This document shows, one piece after another, positions 35,941-46,972 of a stretch of 64,000 nucleotides of DNA. The stretch is taken from NCBI GenBank assembly GCA_000320605.2, contig KB445791.1, forward strand, positions 3,212,576-3,276,575. The letters run 5' to 3'. This DNA comes from Gelatoporia subvermispora B (taxonomy: Eukaryota; Basidiomycota; Agaricomycetes; Polyporales; Gelatoporiaceae). How positions within the stretch are numbered: the stretch's first letter is position 1; each line of letters starts with the position of its first letter. Under the pieces are notes generated by a model. The model was not told where the DNA came from and did no database searches. It saw nothing but the letters and a program-made list of their open reading frames with translations. Made by a program: the position numbers and the translations under genes.

Positions 35941-37644
35941 CTACCCTCTCCTCGCCACAGGACTGGGTGTGGGCGTCCACCGGACCCTATTCATGTCCTG
36001 CTCGTTCCTCGACTTCCCCCCTGCACCTTCCCATCCCGCAGCACGCCCCATGGCTTCTGCGCGCCGTGCTGCTGCTGTGCCCATCGTAGTGCGGTCCAGA
36101 AGTCTTCGCGCTGCAGGCGTCAGGTTCCCTGGAGCATCTGCGCGACGCGGTGTCCACGACGGCGGTAGCATTGCACCGCCAGCCGTCCCTGGTGTGCGAG
36201 CAGGCGTGCGCCCGAGGCCCAGCGACCCGCCAAGGAGCCCAGCCTTGGCGCGGAGACTTTTTGCGGCGCTTGTGGAAAGCTTGTGCGAGAGCTGTTCGCG
36301 TGCAGAAGGCGCTGCGATGCGGAAAGGTGTGTCAGGTGTGGCCGCAGGATCCGAGGCAGGGTCATCTGGGTCCGAGGAGATGACACGGGGCGTTGCGGTG
36401 AGACTTCCCCATGTCATAAGCTGCTTGACGGCGGCGGGACCGAGCTCTGACGGCGTTGGTGAAGGGACAGACGGCACCAGGGAGAAGTTGTTGATTGTGG
36501 GTGACTTGGGCCGATCTGTATCGGGAACGCAGTGAGTTACAAGCTCAGGCAAGGTACTGCGTCCAGATGACATACATGGTGTGCCTGCAATGGCTGCGTC
36601 TATGCGGCTCCGTGTCGGACTAGGGGGCGCGGACACTGATCCCGATGGGGTGTCATCTTGCTCGAGGAGCCGTGTGTTGCCGTGTTTGATTGCCTTGGGT
36701 TCACCTTTGACCTCGACTGCCACTTTCGCAGGCGGAGGGTGATAGGGTGATTCATTCGCATCGGGAGCGAACATTAGAGCATTTCGTGCCTGTATCACAA
36801 TAAGCCCATAGGCCGTGTATCTAAATTCGATGCGACGTGCCTTGAATTTCCAAGCATCAACCCCAGCAGGCCGCGTGTCTTTCTTCGGGGCCATGACATC
36901 GACCTCTTCCTCCTCAGTTGCTTGTAGCTCGCCCTTCTCTTTGATAGCAACTTCCTTCCCTCCTCCTTCGTATTCGTTACTTTCCTCCGACAGCTTCTCC
37001 TCCACCCCATCCTCCGCTGGCCCATCCGTCAGCAGCCCCGCTGGTGTAGGCGCCTCGATCCTATACTTCTCCCTCACCCCCGCCGCCGGTGGCGGCTCAA
37101 TGAGCAGCTTCTCCCTCGCCTTTAGCATCTTATCCCTCTGCTCCTCCACCCTCTTCTGCGCCTCCCACGCCCAACCGTATTTCTCCCTGCGCTTCCTATT
37201 CTCTTCGTCCAGGATCTGCGTGAAGCTCGAGTTGTCCTCAGACGTATACCGCGCTTGGAACGCATCGAGACTGATGTCCGTGTCATACCGCAGTCGCTTC
37301 GATGGGGGCTCCGCCTCCCCGCGCGGCGTGCGTAGTGGTGTGTCCGCCGGGCCCGCTCCGTACGGCGTCTCCGCGGGTGTCCAGCCCCGCGCGCGGGGCG
37401 TCGGCGTCGCTAGGGCATCAAGGCGACGTATGGACGCCTGAATGAGCTGCGGGTCCTGCGTGCGGAGCGCGTCGAGGTAGGAGTTGGTGGCATCGAGATG
37501 CACGAGCGACGGGAAGAAGTCGCGGGCGATGATGTGCGAGAGCGCGGCAGTGTACTCGTCTTCGTCGAGGACAACCTGGCGGTTGAGTGACCGCGGAGGC
37601 TGTGATGATGATGCTCGTGGTGTTGAAGGACCCGCCTCAGACAT
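35941..37644 (-). CDS. ESS2/DGCR14 homolog, spliceosome-associated nuclear protein
   Basis: ESS2 (human DGCR14, fission yeast Bis1) is a nuclear protein associated with spliceosomal C complex. The N-terminal block VVLDEDEYTAALSHIIARDF with LVHLDATNSYLDALR is diagnostic. The C-terminal block KSPTINNFSLVPSVPSPTPS plus AVKQLMTWGSL and LTPAARRLLDRT confirms it. The frame 37644-35941 is open throughout (567 residues), but family proteins read KFK followed by ARNALMFAPDAN. The extra 17 codons at 36840-36790 therefore look like an in-frame 51-base intron with a GC donor (AAG|GCACGT...ACAG). Spliced length would be 550. If unspliced, a 17-residue insert disrupts the most conserved middle block. Confidence 0.9.
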   Translation of the reverse strand: MSEAGPSTPRASSSQPPRSLNRQVVLDEDEYTAALSHIIARDFFPSLVHLDATNSYLDALRTQDPQLIQASIRRLDALATPTPRARGWTPAETPYGAGPADTPLRTPRGEAEPPSKRLRYDTDISLDAFQARYTSEDNSSFTQILDEENRKRREKYGWAWEAQKRVEEQRDKMLKAREKLLIEPPPAAGVREKYRIEAPTPAGLLTDGPAEDGVEEKLSEESNEYEGGGKEVAIKEKGELQATEEEEVDVMAPKKDTRPAGVDAWKFKARRIEFRYTAYGLIVIQARNALMFAPDANESPYHPPPAKVAVEVKGEPKAIKHGNTRLLEQDDTPSGSVSAPPSPTRSRIDAAIAGTPCMSSGRSTLPELVTHCVPDTDRPKSPTINNFSLVPSVPSPTPSELGPAAVKQLMTWGSLTATPRVISSDPDDPASDPAATPDTPFRIAAPSAREQLSHKLSTSAAKSLRAKAGLLGGSLGLGRTPARTPGTAGGAMLPPSWTPRRADAPGNLTPAARRLLDRTTMGTAAARRAEAMGRAAGWEGAGGKSRNEQDMNRVRWTPTPSPVARRG

Positions 37645-38234
37645 CGCAACCTAGAGCGCAGATGGGAAAGACTAGTATCAGAGGTGATAGTTGAGAGCAG
37701 GGCTGTTCGGAGCCGCACCGTGTCGGAAGCGCCTGCGGTCTTGCTTCCAGCCACATTGGCGCTAAAATGATCGAACGCACCCAAAGCAGCATGAGAGCAT
37801 ATAAGAGAATATATAGTCTCAAGACTCTACATTATAAACACAGAAGCGTGGTAATACCCTACAGGAAGGAAGTGAATCCGGGCAACGGAAGTAGAAAATA
37901 AGTCATACAAAGGAGCGTAGGAGTCGCCAAAACCAGGGAATTCACAAGCCTGAGGTGCATGGGGGGCAAGCGTCTGGGCGACATATTGAGTTGGTCTTAC
38001 GTGAGGGAGAGATATCATCATATGTCGTCGGTATGGGTAAGGAGCATAAAGGTACAGGCGCAGACGCGGGGGACGAGTGCGACTGCGTCGTGAGTGGGCG
38101 ATTCGTCAGTTCATTATACTTGCAGAGTGGTATTAGGAAGGCAGCGCGGTCGATGAGTCGGGGATATAGGGTACGCGAAGAAAGCTGAGATGATTGCGAG
38201 AGAGGACGAGAACAGCAGCAGCGATGCTCGCCAT
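37645..38234. other. intergenic
   Basis: The ESS2 promoter side and the NudE 3' flank. No exon or repeat is seen. Confidence 0.6.
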
Positions 38235-40325
38235 CTACAATCCTCTCCCTGATAGAGCCATTGTGCTTCCTGACCGTGCCCGGCCTGTCGCACCGTTCTT
38301 CCCTGTCATCCCGATAGCGCCATCTGAGAGGCCTTCACCTCCACTCCTCCGCCCACTCGCAGCGCCTCCAGGTTTCCCGATACGACTTTGTGACATTGCG
38401 GAAGACACTGCGATACGTGATGGAGGTCGAGGTCCAGGAAGTTGTGAAGTGCGTGGCGTCGTTGCTGGTGACTTCACTGGCTCCGCTGGATACGAGGCGC
38501 GCTTGGATTGAGCAAATGCGCTGGGGACCTGCCCAGGAATCTTGAGTCCTGCTCCGGCACCGCCATACAGGCTCGGGGACGCGATGGGTAGGAATGTTGG
38601 TGTTGAGGGTCGTGATGCTGGTGTCAAGATTGAGCTACCGGATGTCGTGGTGGCATTCGTGCTGACACTACTTCGACCTTCCGACAAACGCGATTGCGGC
38701 CTCCGCAGGCCTATGGGCATTGTACTTTGGGATAGCGCACTTGGCGACCGGCTGCTCAACATGGAGGTTGGTGATGCTGATGCCGAATCAGTGGTACGAT
38801 ACGCTGATGGTGCATTGGGACTTGATTTGCGTTTCTCCTTCACAGGTGTTGGGGAGTCCTGCATCAGCATCACCCATCCGTCCATCGGTCTGCGGTCCAT
38901 ATCGGAATTGACACTCGACCTTCTGGACTTCTTACTTGTACTATCTTGCGAGCCAGAATGCGCTGAACGCAGAGAGGACGATGACGCGGAAGGAGCGGGT
39001 GAAGGAGCCGCGGCAGGAGTCATTGTCTTGACCGGAGGTATAGCGCTAGCGGCAGTCCTACTAGTAACGCTACCCATACGTATCCGTGGAACGCGCGTGT
39101 GTATCTTCTGTTCTAGTACTTTCACTCGGGTCCTCAATTCAGACACCATCTGTACGCCCTTGCTCTTCGTCGTAGGCATCGGCACAGCAGCTGTGGAGCT
39201 ACGCGCAACTACTGGTGAGGGCGCAGGACGTCGGAGTTGAGTTGGAGACGTCGAGACGACAGGTGAACTCTCAGAACGCTTGAATGTTGAAGAGGAAGCT
39301 ACAGATGTCGTTGTCCGTGGTGGTTGGAAACCCGTACGCTGGAGCATCGTTGCTTGCCGGGATGCGGGACGGTGGAAGAAGTCTGCCGTACGGGGAGATG
39401 AGAGACCAGAATCATTGCGAGGTGAGGCTGCGGTCAACTCAAGAGCTGGTGACAGGTCGGCAAGCTGTAGATCAGGTGGTGTAGGAACACTAAGGAGTTC
39501 CTCGTCCGAGAGCGACGGCTTGCGAGGAGGGAATGGGGGAACAATTGTGACAGTCTGTGTAGCGTTTGTCAGGCGCTCCTGGACAGCAGCTACTTGATCT
39601 TTCAGAATCCGTATTTCCTCAGTCGCATCTGATAATGTGCGTAGTGAATAAGGCGCTGAGAGCACGACACCGTAGCATCTACTCACCTCGTAGGTCGTCC
39701 TTCAAGCGTTGGCATTCCTCCTCCACCTTTGCCTTATCCAACAGCTCATGCTCAAGTAAAATCTTCTCTTCAAGGACCCGATTGTACTTGACCTCAGTAT
39801 CAATCAGACTTGACGAAATAGCGCGTTCGTTCCGTTCTAGATCATCATTACCCATCTCCAACTCCCGGAGTTGTACCTTCAACTGCTGATGATCCTGCCG
39901 CAGCATGTCCAGTTCCCGCTGTAACGATGTCGTGGTCTTGTTGTGAGTTGTCTGCAAAGACATGAACTTTGACTGAGGGGATGTATGCGTTATTCCTCCT
40001 GAATCCGCAGTATCTGGTGTATATACGCACCTTCCAATCATCCCTCTCCATCTCAGCCTTGGCCACCTTTGCCTGAAGGTCCGTTTGAGCCCTCTCCGTC
40101 CGCTCAATCTCTCGCTCCATCTCCTCCTCTAGCTCCTTACTAGACTGTTGGAAGTCATCGAGTTCGGCACGAGTTTCTGCCAGCATCTCGGCCACCTCGA
40201 AGTACTTCCCCTGCCAGTCTGTCTGAGGAGAGGAGGAATAACTGACAAAACATCATACATTTGTATACACAATTTCGCAGGGATATGAATACACACTTGA
40301 TGGTGTTCTCGTCCAGGGTTGCCAT
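38235..40325 (-). CDS. nudE: NudE-type nuclear distribution protein
   Basis: NudE/Nudel proteins link Lis1 to cytoplasmic dynein for nuclear migration and spindle positioning. Exons 40325-40293, 40222-40031, 39972-39687 and 39628-38235 give 634 residues. Residues about 12-190 are one coiled coil containing YFEVAEMLAETRAELDDFQQ, KFMSLQTTHNKTTTSLQREL and LRELEMGNDDLERNERAISS. The NUDE_C hallmark YNRVLEEKILLEHELLDKAK follows. The remaining ~440 residues are Ser/Pro/Thr-rich and probably disordered, with a short coiled coil VSELRTRVKVLEQKIHTRVP. The tail is longer than in ascomycetes but usual for basidiomycetes. The first exon is short: donor GTATTC after codon 11 is the only one that restores the frame. 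An in-frame ATG at 40373 would add 16 residues. Confidence 0.87.
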
Positions 40326-40719
40326 TGCTCGGTCCTTCTTCAATGCCTCGGGTGCTTGGAGAACAGCTGGCATGTCAAGGACCGGAAGGACGGACGAGAA
40401 CCAGTAGCGGAGCCAAAGGTGGAACCAAAACTTGGTACGAGAGTGGACGACGGAGAACCGAAAGCAATAGCAGCACTGGCGAGGGAGTCCGAAGCGTTCA
40501 GATCTCGTTGCCTACCCACGCGCCCATGCTTGCCTCTTTTGGCCACAACCGTGCACAGTTCACGTGCGTTCATATACCGTGTTTGCACGGCTTTCCGGTG
40601 CACAAAGTCCGTCGAGCGATGCATTGCAAGACAACAAAAAAACAAATCGATATGGTAAAACATATAGTGTACACGCAGATTGGCAAGTAGAAAGCGAACG
40701 ACACCAGTGCCACGAAAAT
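40326..40719. other. intergenic between tandem minus-strand genes
   Basis: The CSL4 3' flank and NudE promoter. Open frames here are short and unsupported. Confidence 0.55.
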
Positions 40720-41484
40720 CTATAGCCCCTCTGGCTTTGCGCACTTACGCTTTTCTATCTTGCCTGTCTTTGGACACCGCATCTCTTGCCATGAGACAGG
40801 CTCCATTGTAGCACCTACGTGCCACCCCATCAGTTGTTTGACACCTTGCACGGACCAAGCCCAACAACCCACCTGCTTCACTGGTGGCGAAGATAACACC
40901 AAGGTCATTCCGCGCAGTTGTTACGTAGTAACTCCGTGCGTCACCCAGAGAGATCTTTTAGCAAGAAGGCGGGATGAGAGGCCATTCGTACAGACGAATT
41001 GCGTGTGAGACTTACCACGAGGCCTTTCACTACATCTCCCCCACGGAAACAATCTGCAATCTTGAGCTTGTCTTTTTCGGTTGCCCTGACGTCTTGGACG
41101 CGGATTACGCCAGTGAATTCTTCCCCAGCAGGAAGTGGTACGCCATCCACGACATTGATGGACAGCACAGCTTGCAGCGGAGATAGTCGAGTGATTGACC
41201 CAAGGACTACTGAATTTGGCGCTGGCGGACGGGGGAGGGGTCTTGTCCCTGAGATAGCCAGAGTCTAGTACACGCAGGATAGAGCGAAGAAAGCCGAAGG
41301 CATATTATTTAGAGCGGCAGAATTGATACAGGACGGAAAAACCAACAGGTCCTTCAAAACGAGGAGTGCCGATGAGGCTGGCCCTGACGGCGCCATCCCT
41401 TGCATAGACACCGGAGCCCAACTGGGGTATCGGCCCACGGGGGATGGGGATGGGCTGCCCAGGTAGCACCAAGTCGGACGACAT
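40720..41484 (-). CDS. CSL4: exosome complex cap subunit CSL4
   Basis: CSL4 (Ski4) is one of three RNA-binding cap proteins of the 3'-5' RNA exosome. Exons 41484-41347, 41264-41016, 40954-40873 and 40814-40720 give 187 residues. The N-terminal domain starts LVLPGQPIPIPRGPIPQLGS and continues VYARDGAVRASLIGTPRF. The S1-like OB domain contains FTGVIRVQDVRATEKDKLKI and ADCFRGGDVVKGLV. The C-terminal part LGVIFATSEAGATMEPVSWQ ends with a partial zinc-ribbon-like MRCPKTGKIEKRKCAKP. All introns are GT-AG and each join restores a conserved stretch. It is divergent from the PDH E2 gene, with 149 bases between starts. Confidence 0.92.
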
Positions 41485-41633
41485 GCAATGTGAGACGAAT
41501 ACGAGGTCGAACAGATGGCCCTATCCGAGACCCGCCGAGTGCCCTCAGCGGTTTGCGTCTGTTTGCTCCGCTGGGTGACCGCGAATCGTCCCCAACTTTT
41601 TGCCCTCCATCGTCACAGAGGACAGTGAACACC
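41485..41633. promoter_or_regulatory. shared divergent promoter interval
   Basis: Only 149 bases separate the start codons of CSL4 (-) and PDH E2 (+), so the two core promoters must overlap or be bidirectional. Confidence 0.5.
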
Positions 41634-43001
41634 ATGGCCTCCGCTCTCGCCCGCAATATGTTCACAAGACGTGCGTATACTGCCTACATCTCATGTTGGC
41701 GAAAAACTGACTTTGGACAAACTCCGGGCAGGTCTGCACGTCTCTGCACGGCGGTGCGCGCTCTCCAAGTTCGGCATGCCGGCGATGAGCCCTACCATGT
41801 CGGAGGGTGGTATCGCGTCGTGGAAGAAGAAGGAGGGCGAGACCTTCGCTGCAGGAGATGTCCTCCTGGAGATTGTGCGTGTCGCGCACTCCCCCGTCGT
41901 CACGCGCGCTCGCGACTCACAATGACTGTAGGAAACCGACAAGGCGACGATTGACGTCGAGGCTCAGGATGACGGTATCGTCGCCAAGATCATCGTGCGT
42001 TCACTCTCTGTCTCTACCGAGAGTGATCTGCTAACGCTCCGAATCCTGCTAGGCTCAAGACGGTACCAAGGGCGTCAAGGTCGGCTCGCCCATTGCCATC
42101 CTCGGCGAGGAGGGTGACGACCTCTCCGGTGCGGAGAAGTTGGCCTCGGAAGCATCCCAGGAGCCCGCTCCTCCCGCTGCAAAGGAGGAGAAGGCGCCTG
42201 AGCTGCCCAAGGCTGAGGAGCCCAAGGCGGAGTCCAAGCCGACACCAAAGGCTGAGACAAAACCTGAGCTACCCCAGGGCGACCGCATCTTCGCGAGTCC
42301 CATTGCGAAGAAGATCGCGCTTGAGAAGGGTATTCCCCTCGCAAAGGTCAAGGGTTCTGGCCCGAACGGCCGCATCCTGCGCGAAGACGTTGAAAAGTAC
42401 CAACCTGGTACCGCTGCTTCGCCCACTACCTCCTTCCCCTCCCCAACCGCCTCTCTGCCCGAGTACATCGATATCCCCGTCTCCAACATGCGTCGCACTA
42501 TTGGCACTCGCCTCACCCAGTCGAAGCAGGACATCCCACACTACTACCTTACTGTCGACATCAGCATGGATAAGGTCCTCAAGCTGCGGGAGATCTTCAA
42601 CAAGACCCTCGGTGAGAAGGACAAGGCTGCGAAGCTCAGCGTGAACGACTTCGTCCTGAAGGCGGTCGCGTGTGCTCTTGCGGACGTCCCGGAGGCAAAC
42701 TCGGCATGGCTGGGCGAGATTATCAGGCAGTACGTAGCGCCTGGATATCCCGGAATACTGGATTGATGGCGCTATGTACAGATATAAGAAGGCTGACATC
42801 TCCGTTGCGGTCGCGACCCCGACTGGTCTGATCACGCCCATCGTCAAGGATGTCGGCGCGAAGGGCCTCGCGACGATCTCTGCTGAGGGCAAGGCGCTCG
42901 CAAAGAAGGCGCGTGACGGCAAGCTCCAGCCCCAGGAATACCAGGTACGCAGTCATGCCGCATTTATTACGAGAATGCCTAACCTGTTTCCGTAGGGTGG
43001 T

Positions 43002-43033
<32 letters not shown>

Positions 43034-43265
43034 AATCTCGCACTTCACTGCGATTATCAACCCACCGCAATCGTGTATCCTCGCCGTCGGTGCGACACAG
43101 CCAACGCTCGTGCCTGCTCCGGAGGAGGAGCGCGGCTTCAAGACGCAGCAGACGATGAAGGTCACGCTGAGCGCGGACCACCGCGTCGTTGACGGTGCCA
43201 TCGGTGCTAGGTGGATGTCCGCGTTCAAGGGCTACCTCGAGAACCCCCTGACATTCATGCTCTGA
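41634..43265 (+). CDS. pyruvate dehydrogenase E2, dihydrolipoyllysine acetyltransferase
   Basis: The mitochondrial PDH core enzyme transfers the acetyl group from lipoamide to CoA. Exons 41634-41670, 41732-41874, 41932-41994, 42053-42729, 42782-42944 and 42996-43265 give 450 residues. A basic, hydroxyl-rich leader ([13 protein letters not shown]) precedes one lipoyl domain ([16 protein letters not shown]; lipoyl Lys64 in ETDKATID). An Ala/Pro/Lys-rich linker leads to the E3-binding domain at about 159-198 ([34 protein letters not shown]). The catalytic domain ends with [13 protein letters not shown], carrying His423 and Asp427. The donor GTACGT at 42730 is chosen because it gives [17 protein letters not shown]. 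The single lipoyl domain and start PAMSPTM separate it from the 2-oxoglutarate and branched-chain E2 proteins. Confidence 0.95.
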
Positions 43266-43618
43266 TATGCTGCGTAGCTGCTGTCGTGATATTCAAAATA
43301 TGCTACGTACCTGATATGGTATATTCATAGACTTGCGCCTCTGTGACGGATGGGCTTTATATATTGTAACGTCCGCTAGTGTGATTCGGATCAAGTTGGT
43401 CCAATGAACGCGCCAGATGCCTCGTGCACGAATGTTGTCTGTAGACTGCTGCATGGGCGCTTATACGAACAGCGATCAATCCTTACGCGGTGTTAGCGAT
43501 CTCCATACGCGTCTGTGGCGTCCAGAAACTTCGACTTAGGGACGAAGCCTACGGGACCTCCCACGTCCTTCGCAACGTCGACCTGCACTGTTCACTCGCC
43601 ACTGGACACGCCTGTGTG
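43266..43618. other. intergenic
   Basis: The PDH E2 3' flank and leader of the next plus-strand gene. Nothing notable seen. Confidence 0.6.
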
Positions 43619-45737
43619 ATGTCTATTTACGATATCCCTGACTTCGTCCCGAGGATAATCAGGCTCCTGGAAGACGCCGTCCAGCTAAACTCTCGTCTCC
43701 AGTTGGATAAACGCGAGCTCGAGACAGAGGTGCGGGAACGCGTCCTCGACGTGTCAAATCTCTCAGTTATCGCTTCATGCATTTCAGAAAAGAAAACTTG
43801 TGTACAAAGTCTCGAATCTTGAACAACTTGAAGAACACCAATCGTCAGCGACAGGTGCCGTCGATGGAGGAGCATCCGGAAGTAGTTCAGGGGCACAGAC
43901 AGAAATCGCGGCCGTTAGGAGCGAATTAGAGAGGGTCCAAGATGAGGTTATCCCTTCATCGTGCTCCTGTGATACTGTACTCAATATGATTTACTGTTTA
44001 GCTGCTGAAGAAAGTATCAGAGAACGAGCAGCTCAAAGCGGAGTATAGCAAATGCGTGGAGGAGAGAACTACGGGCCTGTCGACGGAGATTGCTGGCTTC
44101 CGAAGTCAGATAACAAATGATCAGATCGAATCGATCGAGGAGGCATGTCGCTTTCTGTCAAGTGCAGCCACAGCTGCTCATCGCTCTCTTCTAGTGCAAC
44201 AGTTTGCGTCAGACTATTGCGCAGCATGAGGAAGTGTTGACGTCTAAGACCCAGGAGATAGAGGTGCTGCAGACGCAAATTGCAACACTACAAAATGAAG
44301 TCCGTCCCCTCCACTCTGTGATCACATTGATTCTGAGGCGATCTTCCACACACTTAGAACGAGCATGCACACATCGAGATGCGTGCTTTGCGACAGAAAG
44401 TAGACGTACTCGAAAGCGAAAAGGCTGCCTTGACCGTGAGTCGCGACGAGACAGCGCACTCTAGTGCCCGCGATCTCAACCGCGTTGGGGCTATGGTGAG
44501 TTTGTTAACTATTTACATGTGTGCTGCACCTCAACCTCTACAGTTAATCGATGCCAACCTAGAAATCGAGCGTCTTAAGCAGGCTCTCACAGCCACTCAG
44601 GTCTGACAGTCCCGCGTCTCCAGCGATGCTAGACGCTGAACTGACATGGGACAATAAGTCTCAGGCTACCTCCAGTTCGACATCTGCGATTCCAAAACCC
44701 GCTGCATCCAAATTGTGAGCTAATCTCAAGGCATTCACCAATGGATTGTCATGCGTCCTAATCGTGTATGTTCAATCACAGAAACAGTGAGCGAATCGAT
44801 TTCGCGGCACATGCATCCCCGCTCCCGGATCCGCGTAAGGAAGTGTTGAATCATCTACCAAAGATCGACATACAGCTACCCGACGACGGGCCCCACGCAT
44901 ACTTCACTCGCACGTCACTCTGCTCGATCATCGGCGGTAGCATGCAAGCGCTGATCGTCCCGTTAGTCTCTCTCAACCTTCCCCGCGCATATACTGCGCA
45001 TATATTGACCCAATTGTCTCAGCGTGGTCGGCAGCGCAAAAGAGCTAGCGAAAAAGTGGGAGATCTCCGGGTACCTTTGTCCGAAGATGAACCACAACCC
45101 GTGGTCGCCCATCACGCCAGGTAAACACGGGTACATGATGGTCGGGCTAGGACGGGAAAAGGAAACATTTATCGAACCAGAAGTTCGACATGTTTTCGTT
45201 GGTTGCGAGAGCAGCCACCAATACGCAGGACTCTATTCGTGTGTCCGCGTCGAGCCTCTCACTAAAGACGAGTGGCACACGCTTCCAGAACACGTATGTA
45301 GACGTGTACGCGAAGTGCGAAAGGTTAATACTCAACGCATCTGACAATAGGTGAAGTCAACATACGTTGAAACAACCCGCGACAAGGAAAAGCGACTGAA
45401 TCCCGGCACGACGGCGAAAGTTCGCGCAGAATACGACACCGGCGAGCGACGCGCGCCGTGTGTCATGTTGCAATGCGTCGAATTCAATCTCGACTTTTAC
45501 AAAGAACTCGTCACTGCGAACGACCGGTTCTTCGCAGTTGCGGGGGCTCCTTCCAAGTCTCCGTCAAAACTCAAGAGGGCAAGACCTATCGAGGACGAAG
45601 CAGGACAGGGTGACGAGTCTTCCTTACCCAGCTTATGCACGAAAAAGGTCAATACGATAAATCCGGCTGTTTCTCCGCCAAGGAAGTCTGGTCGCACTAT
45701 AGTGAGGCTGAGGATGCCGGATTACGTGGAGCATTGA
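43619..45737 (+). CDS. coiled-coil protein with C-terminal DUF6697-type domain
   Basis: Ten exons give 532 residues: 43619-43729, 43788-43946, 44002-44142, 44195-44299, 44358-44495, 44544-44600, 44665-44714, 44782-44961, 45023-45293 and 45351-45737. The N-terminal ~220 residues are a coiled coil (LLEDAVQLNSRLQLDKRELE, LTSKTQEIEVLQTQIATLQN). The C-terminal domain has YFTRTSLCSIIGGSMQALIV, LCPKMNHNPWSPITPGKHGY, MVGLGREKETFIEPEVRHVF and LQCVEFNLDFYKELV, in the order seen in Agaricomycete DUF6697 proteins, whose function is unknown. The intron at 44143-44194 has a GC donor (GAG|GCATGT). At the 44962 donor only GTTAGT restores the frame. The Ser/Lys-rich C-terminus may carry a nuclear signal. Confidence 0.82.
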
Positions 45738-45912
45738 TAATGGACAAGTGCTCGGTGTTTTCGGACTGGAAACGGAGGGCATATGGACATTGGAATACTA
45801 TGTGTACAAGTATTTAATGTTAATCTCTGTTTCTCGCTTTCATGCAGTTCCAGAAGTGCCGGCGGTGCTTTAAACACTTCTCTTTCACTGGGGTGGGCGT
45901 GGAGCCCGTCGG

Positions 45913-46972
45913 CTACATATTCCTCATCTTCTCGACCTTGCCCTTCTCGAATTCCCTCCAGTTCTCGCCGGAGAACCCTGGGGCGATCTGGAGATCTCCT
46001 CGCTTCAAGCCCGCCATAACCTCCTCAGTAAACTTGTCGAGCGGCATCCAGACCTTCGATAGCGCTGGTGTAGTGCCCTGGTCTATTGCGGAATATGAGT
46101 TCGCTTCAATAGCTCAACATTCAGGCCACGTACGATCATGCAATTCGGATTCAACAAGCCTATGAAATATGCAAAAGGTCATTCGGGTACATCACCGTGT
46201 GAAGTATGTGACTTACGGTGGTAGAATCTCCATGATGTTGACGTTAGTGTCGCGGAATTGGTAACTGAGTGACAGGCTCAAGCTGTGTAGAGCAGCCTTG
46301 GTAGCGCAGTAGTTCGGAGTCGAGGGCTTAGGGACTATTGCCAGACTCGAACTAATCGGGATGATGTACGTTGGCTTCCCTTGAGCCTATCGATGTCTCA
46401 CTGATCAGCACGGCTAAAAGGAATTTCAGACTACAACGCACACTCAGTTTGAGAAAATGTGGCATGAAGTAGGTAATCATCCTGATGACGGAGACGTAGT
46501 TGGTGTGCAGCTCGTTTTCAGCGACTAGTGGCGCGATTCGAAGTGAGCATGCGAAATATTAAAGGCGTAATATTCAATTCACCATCAAGGTCAATGTTCT
46601 CCGGTTTAGTAAAGTCGAAAATGTGCTGGACACCGGAGGAAAACATTACTGCATCGAGCTTCCAAGCATCAACAAAGTAGGTAAGCCATACACGGGGTTT
46701 TCGCACCAGACATGTGTACATACATCAGGATGATTGGACGTGATCTCTTGGACGAAGCGTTCCAGGTCGTCACGACTGCCGTTCACGTCGAAACGGACTG
46801 TCTTCAATCTTTCTCCCGTCTTCGATAATTCGTCGAGTCTCTCCTGGCGTCTTCCGGAGACGATCACAGTTGGGTTGGATGGTAGGGCATGGATTGCGAG
46901 CGCGAGAGAGCGTCCTATGCCTGAGGTCGCGCCAACGACAAGTATGCACTTGCAGTCGCTTATACCGGGCAT
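45913..46972 (-). CDS. short-chain dehydrogenase/reductase, tandem copy A
   Basis: A classical-SDR NAD(P)-dependent oxidoreductase. Exons 46972-46724, 46658-46583, 46524-46442, 46386-46217, 46159-46134 and 46082-45913 give 257 residues. The Rossmann motif GATSGIGRSLALAIH is at about 15-29, and SGRRQERLDEL after strand 2 has Arg residues favouring NADP. The active-site Ser block is IIPISSSLAIVPKPS and the Tyr-Lys motif is NYCATKAALHS. The substrate cannot be read from sequence. It is followed on the same strand by copy B, whose first five exons have exactly the same lengths, so the pair arose by tandem duplication. Confidence 0.88.
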
